From Victivallis lenta (GTDB taxonomy: Bacteria; Verrucomicrobiota; Lentisphaeria; Victivallales; Victivallaceae), in NCBI RefSeq assembly GCF_009695545.1, contig NZ_VUNS01000002.1:248001-312000 (forward strand): DNA of 64,000 bases, given 5' to 3'. Position 1 is the stretch's first letter, and every line of letters begins with the position of its first letter. Made by a program: the position numbers and the translations under genes. Shown one piece after another: positions 51,254-60,157 of the stretch. The notes under the pieces are model-generated. The model was not told the origin of the DNA. It did no database searches and worked only from the letters and a program-made list of their open reading frames with translations.

Positions 51254-53089
51254 TTATTCCACCGTGACGCTCTTCGCGAGGTTGCGCGGCTGGTCGATTT
51301 CACAACCGCGCTCCACCGCGATGTAGTAGGCAAACAGCTGAAGCGCCACCGTCGTCGGGAGGGGAGCGATGAAACGCGAACAATGCGGAATGAAAATCAC
51401 ATCGTCGGTCAGGTTCTCGACCTCGCGGTCGCCGGCCGTCGCCACGGCGACCACCGGAGCGCGCCGCGCGCGGCACTCCTGAATGTTCCCGAGAATCTTG
51501 TCGCGCCCCGGAATGTCATTGGCCAGCGCCAGCACCGGGTGGCGTTCGTCCAGCAGCGAAATCGGGCCGTGCTTCAGCTCGGCGGCATGATACCCTTCGG
51601 CATGGACGTAGCTGATCTCCTTGAGCTTCAGGGCCCCTTCAAGCGCGGTCGGGTAGAGGCAGCCGCGGCCGATATAGAAGAAATCGTCGAACCCGGCGTA
51701 ACGCTTCGCGATCGCACGGATCTCCTCCGCCTGGGCCAGCACGCTGCGGATCAGCTCCGGCGTCTGCTCGATCTCGCGCACCAGCTCGCACCCTTCGCTG
51801 CGGCTCAGCCGCCGGTTGCGCCCGAGCAGCAGCGCCATCAGCAGAAGCACGGCGACCTGACTCGAAAACGCCTTCGTCGACGCGACGCTGATCTCCGGCC
51901 CCGCATGCAGATAGACGCCGCGCCCGGCCTCGCGGGCGATGGTCGAACCGACCACGTTGCAGAGCGCCGAAATATAGGCCCCCTTGCCGACCGCCTCGCG
52001 GACCGCCGCGATCGTGTCGGCGGTTTCGCCGGACTGGCTGATCGGAATCACGAGCGTATTCGGCTCGATGATCGGGTTGCGGTAACGGAACTCCGCCGCC
52101 TGCTCGACCGAAGTCGAAATTCCGGCGATGTCCTCAAAGTAATACTCCGCCACCATGCCGGCGTGCATGCTGCTGCCGCAGGCCGCGATGACGATGCGCG
52201 AAATCTGCGCCAGTTCGCACGGCGAAAACCCCAGGCCGTTCAGGATGGCCGTGCCCATCTCGTAGTTGATCCGTCCGCGGATCGCATTTTCGATGGTCTC
52301 GGGCTGCTCGAAGATCTCCTTGAGCATGAAGTGCGGATAGTTGCCCTTTTCGGCCGCCGCCGCATCCCAGTCGATATTCGCGACCTCCCGCTCGACGGGG
52401 ACATTCGAGATATCGCGCAGATCGACGCTTTCGGGCGAAATCGCCGCGATGTCGCCGTCATTCAGGTAAATGACCTGCCGCGTGTGGGTCAGGAGCGCCG
52501 CGATGTCGCTCGCAATCAGGTTTTCGCCGCTGCCGAGCCCGATGACCAGCGGGCTGCCCTTGCGGGCGGCGACGATGAGTCCCGGGTGGTGCACCGAAAC
52601 GACCGCGAGACCGTAGGTGCCGGAGACCTGCCGCAGCGCGGCGGCCGTCGCGGCCAGCAGATCGCCGTTGTACGCGTCGGCGATCAGGTGGACGATCACT
52701 TCGGAGTCGGTCTGCGAACGGAAGCGGTACCCCTTCTTCTCCAGATGGCTCCGCAGCTCATGATGGTTTTCGACGATGCCGTTGTGGACGATCGCGAACT
52801 CCCGCTTCCCGTCGCAGTGAGGATGCGCGTTGACCGTCGACGGCACCCCGTGCGTGGCCCAGCGCGTATGCGCAATGCCGCAGCCGGTAAACTCCCGGAG
52901 CCCGGACTCGGCCTGAAGCGCCGCCTCGAGCCGCGCCACCTTGCCGACCTCCTTGAGCTCCGCCATCATCCCGGCCCCGGCCAGCGCCATGCCGGACGAA
53001 TCATAACCGCGATATTCCAGACGTTTCAGACCATCCAGGAGGATCGGCGGAACGGCGCGGGCGCCGGTATATCCGATAATTCCACACAT
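51254..53089 (-). CDS. glmS: Glutamine--fructose-6-phosphate aminotransferase
   Basis: The 611-residue enzyme makes glucosamine 6-phosphate for peptidoglycan and LPS. It begins with the catalytic Cys of the glutaminase domain (MCGIIGYTG) and has the HTRWATHGVPSTVNAHPH motif. Two SIS isomerase domains follow (PISQSGETADTIAAVREAVG and YIGRGCLYPTALEGALKLKE). It ends with the conserved DQPRNLAKSVTVE. No glmS ribozyme is visible upstream, where the previous gene is only ten bases away. Confidence 0.97.
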   Translation of the reverse strand: MCGIIGYTGARAVPPILLDGLKRLEYRGYDSSGMALAGAGMMAELKEVGKVARLEAALQAESGLREFTGCGIAHTRWATHGVPSTVNAHPHCDGKREFAIVHNGIVENHHELRSHLEKKGYRFRSQTDSEVIVHLIADAYNGDLLAATAAALRQVSGTYGLAVVSVHHPGLIVAARKGSPLVIGLGSGENLIASDIAALLTHTRQVIYLNDGDIAAISPESVDLRDISNVPVEREVANIDWDAAAAEKGNYPHFMLKEIFEQPETIENAIRGRINYEMGTAILNGLGFSPCELAQISRIVIAACGSSMHAGMVAEYYFEDIAGISTSVEQAAEFRYRNPIIEPNTLVIPISQSGETADTIAAVREAVGKGAYISALCNVVGSTIAREAGRGVYLHAGPEISVASTKAFSSQVAVLLLMALLLGRNRRLSRSEGCELVREIEQTPELIRSVLAQAEEIRAIAKRYAGFDDFFYIGRGCLYPTALEGALKLKEISYVHAEGYHAAELKHGPISLLDERHPVLALANDIPGRDKILGNIQECRARRAPVVAVATAGDREVENLTDDVIFIPHCSRFIAPLPTTVALQLFAYYIAVERGCEIDQPRNLAKSVTVE

Positions 53090-53098
53090 AAGACGTTT

Positions 53099-53530
53099 CT
53101 ACTCCATTTCCTGCGAAAAGTGAGTTGCAATATATTCGGCCGCCTCTTCCAGCGAACCGAGAATCTTGGTGCAGTAGCGGACCATCCACGGACTGCACTC
53201 CCGGTATTCATAGGGAGAAAACGCCACCACGAACTTGCCGAGCACGTGCGAAGCGTAAAAAACCTCCATGCTCGTTCCGATGCTCGGACGGCTGTAATTG
53301 ACCAGAATAATATCCGCGTTGCGGACGTCGAGCAAATCGAATTCGACGATCTCGTTCGCGCTGTCCACTTCACGGTCGACGAATTTGCGCCGCATCGGGT
53401 CGAGCAGCCGGTAGCGGCCCGCCAGGAGGCTCTTCGCGCACTCGCGCCACTCCCGCGCCGCCCCCGCATGCTCATCCATGATCGGGCCCGACAGATAGAT
53501 CGTTTTCAGGTTGTTTTCCCTTTTATCCAT
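53099..53530 (-). CDS. Nucleoside 2-deoxyribosyltransferase-like protein
   Basis: The 143-residue protein has the NDT-like fold: TIYLSGPIMDEHAGAAREWR at the N-terminus, IVEFDLLDVRNADIILVNYS in the middle, and SIGTSMEVFYASHVLGKFVV with the putative catalytic Glu in GTSMEV. Such proteins cleave or transfer deoxynucleosides or related N-glycosides. I chose ATG 53530; a TTG one codon earlier is possible. It lies between ptsI and glmS. Confidence 0.78.
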   Translation of the reverse strand: MDKRENNLKTIYLSGPIMDEHAGAAREWRECAKSLLAGRYRLLDPMRRKFVDREVDSANEIVEFDLLDVRNADIILVNYSRPSIGTSMEVFYASHVLGKFVVAFSPYEYRECSPWMVRYCTKILGSLEEAAEYIATHFSQEME

Positions 53531-53545
53531 CAAATAACAGCTTCT

Positions 53546-55318
53546 TCAGATATTGACGATTTCAGGCGCGCGCAGATGAATCAGCGCCTCGGAAATGGCC
53601 AGCGCGTCGGTCGCATTCGTGCAGGCCAGCGCGGCCTGCGCGGTCTCCTGCATCTCGAACATCGACATGCTGCGGATCACCCGGCGCACCACCGCGATCG
53701 ACGACGGCGCCATGCTGAGCTCATGTACGCCGATCCCGGCCAGCAGCGGAACCATATATGCGTCGGCGGCGGCCTGCCCGCAGACGCTGACCCAGATATT
53801 GTGCCGGTTCGCCGCCTCGACGCAGTTGCGGATCAGCCCCAGGATCGCGGGGTGGGACGGCCGGTACAGATAGGCCACCCGCTCATTGCCGCGGTCGATC
53901 GCCATCGTGTACTGGACAAGGTCGTTGGTCCCGATGCTGAAAAAGTCGACCATCGGGGCGAACTTGTCCGCCATCAGCGCCGCGGCGGGCGTTTCGATCA
54001 TGATGCCGAGCGGCAGGTGCGACATATATTCGAGCTTCTCGTTCTCAAGCTGCTGCTGGAGCTGCCCGATGATCGAACGGACCTCGATCACCTCGCGGAT
54101 GCTGCTCACCATCGGCAGCATGACCCGCAGATTCCCGAAAACCCCGGCCCGCAGCAGCGCACGCAGCTGGGTCTCGAGAATATCGCGCCGTTCGTGCAGA
54201 CAGAGCCGGATTCCGCGCAGCCCCAGGAACGGATTCTGCTCGTTCGCCCGGTAGATGTTCGTATTGAATTTGTCGCCGCCGACGTCGAGCGTGCGCACGA
54301 TCAGGGGCGCGTTGTCGCACTCGACCAGCAGCTTCTTGTAAACCTCGAACTGCTCTTCCTCATCCGGCAGGGTCTGCCGGTTCATATACAGATATTCGGT
54401 GCGGAAAAGGCCGATTCCGCTGGCGCCGCACCGCTTGACCTCGCCGACCTTGTCGGGAGAATCGAGGTTCGCGGCCAGCTGAACGATGAAGCCGTCGGTC
54501 GTCTCCGGCCGCAGCTCGCTTTCGCTCTCGAGCCGGCTCCAGAGCTGGCCGGCCTCGGCTTTTTTCAGGCGGTACGCCTCTTCGGTGCGGGCATCCGGAT
54601 TGATCAGGAGCTTGCCGCTGTAACCGTCGATGATGAGCTTGTCGTCCGCCGTAAGCTGTTCGGGCAGTTCGGGCGGAATCCCGACCACGGCCGGGAGCCG
54701 CATCGACCGGGCCAGAATCGCGGTATGGCTGGTCGCACTGCCGGTTTCGACCGCGAAGCCGAGCACCTTTTCGACGTCGAGCTGGGCGGTTTCGGAGGGC
54801 GACAGATTGTGTGCGACGATGATACGGCGGTCGTCGAGGTCGATCTCGTGACCGTGCACATGGATATTCGTCAGGTTCGACAGAATGCGGGCCGAAACGT
54901 CGCGGATGTCCGCGGCGCGCTCGCGCAGGTATTCGTCCGCCATCCCGGCAAAAACGTTTGCAAAATGTTCGCTGGCAAGATAGAGCGCGTATTCGGCAAC
55001 ATAGTGTTTCTCCCGGATTCCCTTCTCCGCCTCGGCGATCATGGTACGGTCGTCGACGATCATGATATGCGCGTCGAAAATCTCCGCTTCCTGGGCCTTC
55101 AGCTTGTTGCGGACCTCCTGCCGGAGCTCGACCAGCTGGGTCCGGGTCAGCGCGAGGGCGGCCGAAAGGCGCGAGAGCTCCGCCGGGATTTCATCTTCGG
55201 TGATCCGGTGCGGCTCGGGCTCGCGGTATCGGGTCTGGCCGGTCACGCGCATCGTTCGCCCGATGGCGATGCCGGGAGAAACGGCGAGCGCCTGAATCGT
55301 CTGTGTCGGAAGCGCCAT
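53546..55318 (-). CDS. ptsI: Phosphoenolpyruvate-protein phosphotransferase (PTS enzyme I)
   Basis: The 590-residue protein accepts phosphate from PEP and passes it to HPr. The phosphorylatable His is in GSATSHTAILARSMRLPAVV (near residue 193). The PEP-binding part has FRTEYLYMNRQTLPDEEEQF and IGTNDLVQYTMAIDRGNERV, with the C-terminal CGQAAADAYMVPLLAGIGV, where the usual active-site Cys is kept. It follows ptsH by nine bases. No EIIA/B/C genes are nearby. Confidence 0.96.
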   Translation of the reverse strand: MALPTQTIQALAVSPGIAIGRTMRVTGQTRYREPEPHRITEDEIPAELSRLSAALALTRTQLVELRQEVRNKLKAQEAEIFDAHIMIVDDRTMIAEAEKGIREKHYVAEYALYLASEHFANVFAGMADEYLRERAADIRDVSARILSNLTNIHVHGHEIDLDDRRIIVAHNLSPSETAQLDVEKVLGFAVETGSATSHTAILARSMRLPAVVGIPPELPEQLTADDKLIIDGYSGKLLINPDARTEEAYRLKKAEAGQLWSRLESESELRPETTDGFIVQLAANLDSPDKVGEVKRCGASGIGLFRTEYLYMNRQTLPDEEEQFEVYKKLLVECDNAPLIVRTLDVGGDKFNTNIYRANEQNPFLGLRGIRLCLHERRDILETQLRALLRAGVFGNLRVMLPMVSSIREVIEVRSIIGQLQQQLENEKLEYMSHLPLGIMIETPAAALMADKFAPMVDFFSIGTNDLVQYTMAIDRGNERVAYLYRPSHPAILGLIRNCVEAANRHNIWVSVCGQAAADAYMVPLLAGIGVHELSMAPSSIAVVRRVIRSMSMFEMQETAQAALACTNATDALAISEALIHLRAPEIVNI

Positions 55319-55327
55319 GGGAACCTC

Positions 55328-55627
55328 CTACTCTTCCCCGAACTTCGAAGTGAAGAAATCGACCGCGGCGCGGAACGCCTCCTCCGCCTGCGGGCCGGAG
55401 ACGCGCAGCAGCAGCCTCGTGCCCCGCCCGGCCGCCAGCATCAGCAGTGAAAGCACGCTGCGGCAGTCGGCGACCTCGCCGCCGTCATCGAGTTTCTCCA
55501 CACTCATGGACGCATCGTAGCCGGAGGCGATCCTGACCAGCTGCGCCGCGGGGCGCGCATGCAGCCCCATGGCGTTATCCACCGTGATCTCCTGCTCGAA
55601 AACGTTCTTTTCGCCCATGAATGTCAT
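55328..55627 (-). CDS. ptsH: Phosphocarrier protein HPr
   Basis: The 99-residue protein has the active-site motif MGLHARPAAQLVRIA (His 23 from the chosen start). A regulatory-type serine sits in DCRSVLSLLMLAAGRG (Ser 57), at the site where HPr kinase acts in many bacteria. ATG 55627 is chosen because GGAG lies five bases upstream; ATG 55618 has no such site. It is the first gene of the ptsHI-glmS-waaA run. Confidence 0.92.
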   Translation of the reverse strand: MTFMGEKNVFEQEITVDNAMGLHARPAAQLVRIASGYDASMSVEKLDDGGEVADCRSVLSLLMLAAGRGTRLLLRVSGPQAEEAFRAAVDFFTSKFGEE

Positions 55628-55675
55628 CCAGCTCCATCGTGGTTGTTGTTTCCGCTCCATGCCTCACGGGTGATT

Positions 55676-55704
55676 AATATATACCGTTTTCACGGATAAA
55701 GCAA
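55676..55704 (-). promoter_or_regulatory. Predicted promoter of ptsH-ptsI operon
   Basis: TTGCTT, a 17-bp spacer and TATATT on the minus strand lie about 50 bases before the ptsH start, in the gap it shares with metY. Confidence 0.6.
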
Positions 55705-55715
55705 CCGCGTCCGGC

Positions 55716-55744
55716 TTGTAAAATACGGATTTCAACGCTATATT
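55716..55744 (+). promoter_or_regulatory. Predicted promoter of metY
   Basis: TTGTAA, a 17-bp spacer and TATATT on the plus strand lie 56 bases before the metY start. No SAM riboswitch or other conserved leader is visible between them. Confidence 0.6.
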
Positions 55745-55799
55745 CAACACACAATCCTCAAAAACCATCTGCATCGGCAATAGAAGGAAACACCGCATC

Positions 55800-57077
55800 A
55801 TGAATCAGAACTGGCATATTGAAACACAGGCGGTCCAGGCCGGCTACCGGCCCGGCAACGGAGAACCGCGCACGCTGCCGCTCTACCAGAGCACGACCTA
55901 CAAATACGACGACGCCCAGAGCGTCGCCGACCTCTTCGACCTCAAGAGCGAAGGGTTCTTCTACACCCGGCTCGCAAATCCGACCGTCGACGCATTCGAG
56001 AAGAAGATGGCCGCGCTCGAGGGCGGCGTCGCCGCCGTTGCGGTCAGCGCGGGGCAGACCGCCTCGATGCTCGCCATACTGAACATCGCCCGGGCCGGAG
56101 ACCACATCGTCGCCGTCGCGAGCCTCTACGGCGGAACGGTCTCGCTGTTCACCAACACCTTCAGCAAGCTCGGAATCGAATTCACCTTCGTCCAGCCCGA
56201 CGCCGACTCGGAGACGGTCCGCAAGGCAATCCGCCCGAACACGAAAGCGATCTTCGCGGAGACGCTCGCGAATCCGGCCCTCATCGTGCTCGATATCGAG
56301 CGGTTCGCCGGCATCGCCCACGAAGCCGGGATTCCGCTCATCGTCGACAACACCTTTCCGACCGCCTATCTCTGCCGCCCGTTCGACTTCGGCGCGGACA
56401 TCGTGACCCACTCGACCAGCAAATACACCGACGGCCACGCCATGGCCATCGGCGGAATCGTCATCGAAAAGGGGAATTTCAACTGGAGCAACGGCAAGTT
56501 CCCGGACTTCACGGAGCCGGATCCGGCCTATCACGGGCTGGTCTATATGGAGAACTTCAAGGCCGCCCCGTTCTCGGTCAAGCTGCGGGTGCAGTTCATC
56601 CGCGACATGGGGGTCCCGATGGCGCCTTTCAACGCGCTGCTCGCCAACCTCGGGCTTGAAACGCTGCACATCCGCATGCAGCGCCACTGCGAAAATGCGA
56701 TGGCGATGGCGGAGTTCCTCGAGAATCACCCGAAGGTCAGCTGGGTCAACTATCCGGGCCTCAAATCGAGCAGCCAGTACGAACTGGCGAAAAAATACAT
56801 GCCGAAGGGCTGCTCCGGCGTGATCTGCTTCGGAGTGAAGGGCGGAAAGGCGGCCGGCGAACGGGTCATGAACTCCCTGAAGCTCGCGGCGATCGTCGTC
56901 CATGTGGCCGACGTCCGCACCTGCGTGCTGCATCCGGCCAGCATGACCCACCGCCAGCTCTCCGACGCCGAGCTCAAAGCCGCCGGCGTCTCCCCGGATA
57001 TGATCCGGCTTTCCGTCGGAATCGAAAACATCGACGATATCAAAGCCGACTTCGATCAGGCCCTCGCCAACGCCTGA
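55800..57077 (+). CDS. metY: O-acetylhomoserine aminocarboxypropyltransferase / sulfhydrylase
   Basis: This 425-residue PLP enzyme of the Cys/Met metabolism family makes homocysteine from O-acetylhomoserine and sulfide. It starts with the MetY-type IETQAVQAGYRP, has TRLANPTVDAFEKKMAALEG (near residue 60) and LIVDNTFPTAYLCRPFDFGA. The PLP-binding Lys is in THSTSKYTDGHAMAIGG near residue 206. The C-terminus VRTCVLHPASMTHRQLSD is also family-typical. GAAGGAAA lies upstream of the ATG. Confidence 0.94.
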   Translation: MNQNWHIETQAVQAGYRPGNGEPRTLPLYQSTTYKYDDAQSVADLFDLKSEGFFYTRLANPTVDAFEKKMAALEGGVAAVAVSAGQTASMLAILNIARAGDHIVAVASLYGGTVSLFTNTFSKLGIEFTFVQPDADSETVRKAIRPNTKAIFAETLANPALIVLDIERFAGIAHEAGIPLIVDNTFPTAYLCRPFDFGADIVTHSTSKYTDGHAMAIGGIVIEKGNFNWSNGKFPDFTEPDPAYHGLVYMENFKAAPFSVKLRVQFIRDMGVPMAPFNALLANLGLETLHIRMQRHCENAMAMAEFLENHPKVSWVNYPGLKSSSQYELAKKYMPKGCSGVICFGVKGGKAAGERVMNSLKLAAIVVHVADVRTCVLHPASMTHRQLSDAELKAAGVSPDMIRLSVGIENIDDIKADFDQALANA

Positions 57078-57086
57078 CCGGTCCGC

Positions 57087-57113
57087 GTCCCCTTCCGGGC
57101 CCCGGAGGGGGAC
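57087..57113. terminator. Hairpin terminator after metY
   Basis: GTCCCCTTCCGG and CCGGAGGGGGAC form a 12-bp stem with one wobble and a three-base loop, ten bases after the metY stop. A short GTTTCGT follows. It may serve the convergent ThuA gene too. Confidence 0.7.
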
Positions 57114-57152
57114 GTTTCGTCCCGCTCCGACTCCCGGGGCGCAAAAGCGCGG

Positions 57153-57803
57153 TCAGAGTGCGTGTGCCGCCCAGAGCAGTCCGCGCAGCGTCAGTTCGCG
57201 CGCTTCGGGGACATCGAAATCCGCCGCAACGTGTCCGAGCGAGCAGTAGAACACCCGGCCTTTTCCGTAGTGCCGCTTCCATGCCGCCGGCATGATCGTC
57301 CCGGCAATCCAGTCGGCGTGCCGGCCGTCGAAGCGCGTGACGGCGAGCACCTCATTGCCCGGGTCGGTGTGCATGTAATACTGCTCGGAATGCATCGCAA
57401 ACGTGCCGATTCCGGCTGTAATCGGATCATTCTTCACGACTTCGATCGTATAGTCGATCGCGTTGCCGGGGTGGGCGACCCACTGGCCGCCGACCATCCA
57501 CTGATACTCGGTCTCCTGCCGGAACGCGTCGCCCATGCCGCCGTGCCAGCCGCCGATGCCGACCCCGGAGCGGACCGCCTCAAGCAGCCCCCTGAGTTCC
57601 TCCTTCGCGATGGACGACATGGTCCACACCGGCACGATCAGGTCGAACGTCTTCATTTTCTCCGTATCCGCCAGGGGAGAGAGCGAATCGACGCGTTCGA
57701 CCGCGAATCCCTTCTCCGCCAGCAGCTTCGCAAACAAGGCGGAAGTCTGCTCCGGCTCATGGCCGCTCCAGCCGCCCCAGGTGATGAATGCTTTCCGGTT
57801 CAT
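57153..57803 (-). CDS. ThuA-domain protein
   Basis: The 216-residue protein has a ThuA-like flavodoxin/GATase-type fold: KAFITWGGWSGHEPEQTSAL at the start, GVGIGGWHGGMGDAFRQETE near residue 85, and YGKGRVFYCSLGHVAADFDV near the end. ThuA-type proteins take part in trehalose or other sugar use and are often paired with Gfo/Idh dehydrogenases. ATG 57803 is chosen because GGAGG is seven bases upstream. The gene overlaps the preceding dehydrogenase end. Confidence 0.88.
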   Translation of the reverse strand: MNRKAFITWGGWSGHEPEQTSALFAKLLAEKGFAVERVDSLSPLADTEKMKTFDLIVPVWTMSSIAKEELRGLLEAVRSGVGIGGWHGGMGDAFRQETEYQWMVGGQWVAHPGNAIDYTIEVVKNDPITAGIGTFAMHSEQYYMHTDPGNEVLAVTRFDGRHADWIAGTIMPAAWKRHYGKGRVFYCSLGHVAADFDVPEARELTLRGLLWAAHAL

Positions 57804-57805
57804 TT

Positions 57806-58915
57806 TCATGCCTCCAATTCAAGTTGACCGTGCCGGAGTCCGACCGGCAACGGCGCCGGGCGTTCGCAGGTCGATTGCACTTTGACGAATGCGCCAGTCC
57901 GCGCGGAATCACTGATGCCGCACATGACATCGAGAACGTGGAACGCAAGTTCTCCGCAGGCGCGGGCCGGAACGCCGCCTGAAAGCGAGCGGGCCAGATC
58001 CGCCGCCCCGATGCCGCGCATATTGTCGGTGTAGCCGTGCGTGAGCTTCAGTTTCGCCCACTCGGCCAGATGCGGCAGGAAAAGCCGGACCTCGCCGCCG
58101 AAGCAGTTCGGGTCCGGCACCGACAACGATCCCGCCGTGCCGTGCAGCTCGATGCAGGGCAGAGAGTGCTTCCAGACGTCGAAGCTCATCGCGAGATTCA
58201 CCAGTGCGCCCGACGCGAAGCGCAGCACGGCCGCGATATGCGTGTCGACCTCGACTTTGCAGCTTTTTTCGGTCGCGGCAGGGGCCGTGATTTCGCGTTC
58301 GTCGAAGGCGCGTCCGCCGAACGCCGCAACTTCGGCCACCGGGCCGAGCAGATTGACCAGCGCAGTCAGGTAATAGGGCCCCATGTCGAACAGCGGGCCG
58401 CCGCCGCGCCGGTAGTAGAAAGCCGGGTTCGGGTGCCAGCTCTCGTGGCCGTGACACTGCATGAATGCGGTTCCGGCGACCACCTTCCCGATCGCGCCCG
58501 CATCGACCAGCCGGCGGCAGGTCTGGTGCGCGCCGCCGAGAAACGTATCCGGAGCGCCGCCGGTCCGGAGTCCTTTCGAAGCGGCGAGCGCGAGCACTTC
58601 ACGTCCGGCCTCGCGGTCCAGGCCGAACGGCTTTTCGGTGTAAGCATGTTTGCCGGCCATCAGAATCCGCTTGTTGACGGCGGTGTGGAACTCCGGCGTG
58701 GTGAGGTTGATGACCAGCCTGATCTCAGGATCGTTCAGCAGCTCTTCGGTCGTCATCGCGCGGAAGCCGTACTGTTCCGCCTTCGCTTTGGCCCGCTCCA
58801 TCACCAGATCGCTCGCGGCCGCGAGCCGCACGTCCGGGAAAGACGGCAGCGACCGGAAATAGGCGTCGCTGATGTTCCCGCACCCGATCACCCCGATTGC
58901 AACGGCATTTTTCAT
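57806..58915 (-). CDS. Gfo/Idh/MocA-family oxidoreductase
   Basis: The 369-residue NAD(P)-dependent dehydrogenase has the N-terminal Rossmann motif IGVIGCGNISDAYFRSLPSF. The catalytic YTEKPFGLDREAGREVLALA (EKP motif near residue 96) and a C-terminal sheet domain with a GGGPLFDMGPYYLTALVNLL motif follow. These enzymes act on sugars, inositols or pseudoglycosides. Together with ThuA and the divergent AraC regulator it looks like a small sugar-degradation unit. Confidence 0.92.
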   Translation of the reverse strand: MKNAVAIGVIGCGNISDAYFRSLPSFPDVRLAAASDLVMERAKAKAEQYGFRAMTTEELLNDPEIRLVINLTTPEFHTAVNKRILMAGKHAYTEKPFGLDREAGREVLALAASKGLRTGGAPDTFLGGAHQTCRRLVDAGAIGKVVAGTAFMQCHGHESWHPNPAFYYRRGGGPLFDMGPYYLTALVNLLGPVAEVAAFGGRAFDEREITAPAATEKSCKVEVDTHIAAVLRFASGALVNLAMSFDVWKHSLPCIELHGTAGSLSVPDPNCFGGEVRLFLPHLAEWAKLKLTHGYTDNMRGIGAADLARSLSGGVPARACGELAFHVLDVMCGISDSARTGAFVKVQSTCERPAPLPVGLRHGQLELEA

Positions 58916-58929
58916 GAATCACCTCGATT

Positions 58930-58958
58930 TTGACTTGAATGGACGACGGATATAGTAT
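58930..58958 (+). promoter_or_regulatory. Predicted promoter of the AraC regulator
   Basis: TTGACT, a 17-bp spacer and TAGTAT lie 44 bases before the start. The -10 overlaps the -10 of the divergent promoter, so the two cannot fire together easily. Confidence 0.45.
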
Positions 58959-58982
58959 ACCTTACATCGTCCCGCAAACCAA
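58954..58982 (-). promoter_or_regulatory. Predicted promoter of the Gfo/Idh-ThuA operon
   Basis: On the minus strand TTGGTT is followed after 17 bp by TATACT, 38 bases before the start. The -35 is weak, as expected of an activator-dependent promoter. Confidence 0.4.
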
Positions 58983-59002
58983 TAGACAAAAAATTTATTA
59001 AA

Positions 59003-59827
59003 ATGGATTATTTATCCAGACACCTGGCCGGACTGCCGCGCCGGCTGAATGTGGCGCCGCAGCTCGATTCGATCGGCTTCATCCCGGAGAAGCGGGATAT
59101 CGTCGACCGGATTTTCCCGAGCTGGAACTTTTCGTTCGTCCTGGCGGGAGAAGGCTTCTACGAGCTCGGCGGAGTCCGGCACAAAGTCCGCGCGCCGGCG
59201 GTGCTGACCCAGTGGCCCGGTGAACCGATGCACTACGGGCCCGACTCCGCCTGGCGTGAAATCTTCCTGATCTACCCGGAAAATTGCGGGGAAAAGCTGC
59301 GGGAACTCGGGCTCATGCGGGAGAACCGGCCGTTCTGGCAGGTCGGCAATCCGCACCGACTCTTCGAACTGGCCGAGGAGTTCGAAACGCTCGCGGCCGA
59401 CGCGGAGCTCGAATCGAACACCGACCGGCTCGACTGCTGCGCGGTACGGCTCGTCCTCGAGAGTTTGCTGGAGAAGCAGCTGGGCGTACCGGGGCGGCTG
59501 GAGCCGGAGCTCCGGGCGCTGGCCGGGCAGATCCGGCGGAATCCGTCCCGGCCGTACGACTGGGACGAGGAGGCGGCGAAGCTCGGAATTTCCCGCACGA
59601 CGTTCCGGCGCTTTTTTCTGGCCTACCTCAATCTGCCGGCGGGGGAGTTCCTGCTGAACGCCCGGATCGACCGGGCGCGGCGGCTGCTGATCGAAACGAC
59701 GCTGCCGGTCGCGGAGATCGCCCGGCGGTGCGGATTCGCGGACCCGTTCTATTTTTCACGCCGGTTCCGGCTGGAAAACGGCGAGACGGCGAGCGCTTAT
59801 CGCGACCGCAACCGGGTCGGGGGATGA
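59003..59827 (+). CDS. AraC-family transcriptional regulator
   Basis: The 274-residue protein has an N-terminal cupin-like sensor region (WNFSFVLAGEGFYELGGVRH, LTQWPGEPMHYGPDS). Two C-terminal helix-turn-helix motifs follow (EEAAKLGISRTTFRRFFLAY and LPVAEIARRCGFADPFYFSR, from about residue 190). It is divergent from the Gfo/Idh-ThuA genes with overlapping promoters, so it is their likely activator. No good ribosome-binding site precedes the ATG. Confidence 0.9.
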   Translation: MDYLSRHLAGLPRRLNVAPQLDSIGFIPEKRDIVDRIFPSWNFSFVLAGEGFYELGGVRHKVRAPAVLTQWPGEPMHYGPDSAWREIFLIYPENCGEKLRELGLMRENRPFWQVGNPHRLFELAEEFETLAADAELESNTDRLDCCAVRLVLESLLEKQLGVPGRLEPELRALAGQIRRNPSRPYDWDEEAAKLGISRTTFRRFFLAYLNLPAGEFLLNARIDRARRLLIETTLPVAEIARRCGFADPFYFSRRFRLENGETASAYRDRNRVGG

Positions 59828-59971
59828 AAAACAGGCGCGCCGCCCTATCCGTCCCATAGATTACCCGCATTCAAACGTTGCCTGCGGCTCCGATTATTCA
59901 TCGTATTTTCCTGATACAACGCAATAAACCCTTTAGTCGCTCCGCAGCCTCCGGCCGCTTTCGCTCACACA

Positions 59972-60098
59972 GGGCAAAGCACCGCAACTTCGCTGCGGAT
60001 TTTTGCGCAGGGGCTTTGCCCGGGTCCGGCTTGAGGCGTCGCCTCAAACTCCACTCGGAGCTTATCCCTGAATAAGCTCTCAAGGAGTGCGCGTCCTT
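59972..60098. repeat. Hairpin-rich intergenic element (four consecutive palindromes)
   Basis: In the 330-bp convergent gap 59828-60157, which has no supported gene, four perfect stems follow one another. They are GGGCAAAGC/GCTTTGCCC (59972-60021, enclosing CCGCA/TGCGG), TTGAGGCG/CGCCTCAA (60031-60047, single-base loop), GAGCTTAT/ATAAGCTC (60058-60079) and AAGGA/TCCTT (60082-60098). Such density is beyond ordinary terminators and suggests a structured RNA or a REP-like mobile repeat. Confidence 0.55.
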
Positions 60099-60157
60099 AA
60101 GAATCCCGCCGGGGCCGGACAGCCCTGAACCCGGTCGCTTGCGCTCCCCTTGCGTTT

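Noticed and set aside
51011-55450. A 1479-codon open frame on the plus strand opposite glmS and ptsI.
   Set aside because: It is antisense to well-identified genes, rich in Arg/His/Asp and without domains. GC-rich third positions leave long open frames on the opposite strand.
59898-60083. A 61-codon minus-strand frame rich in Arg and Lys.
   Set aside because: It lies across the hairpin chain and its sequence is dictated by the palindromes.
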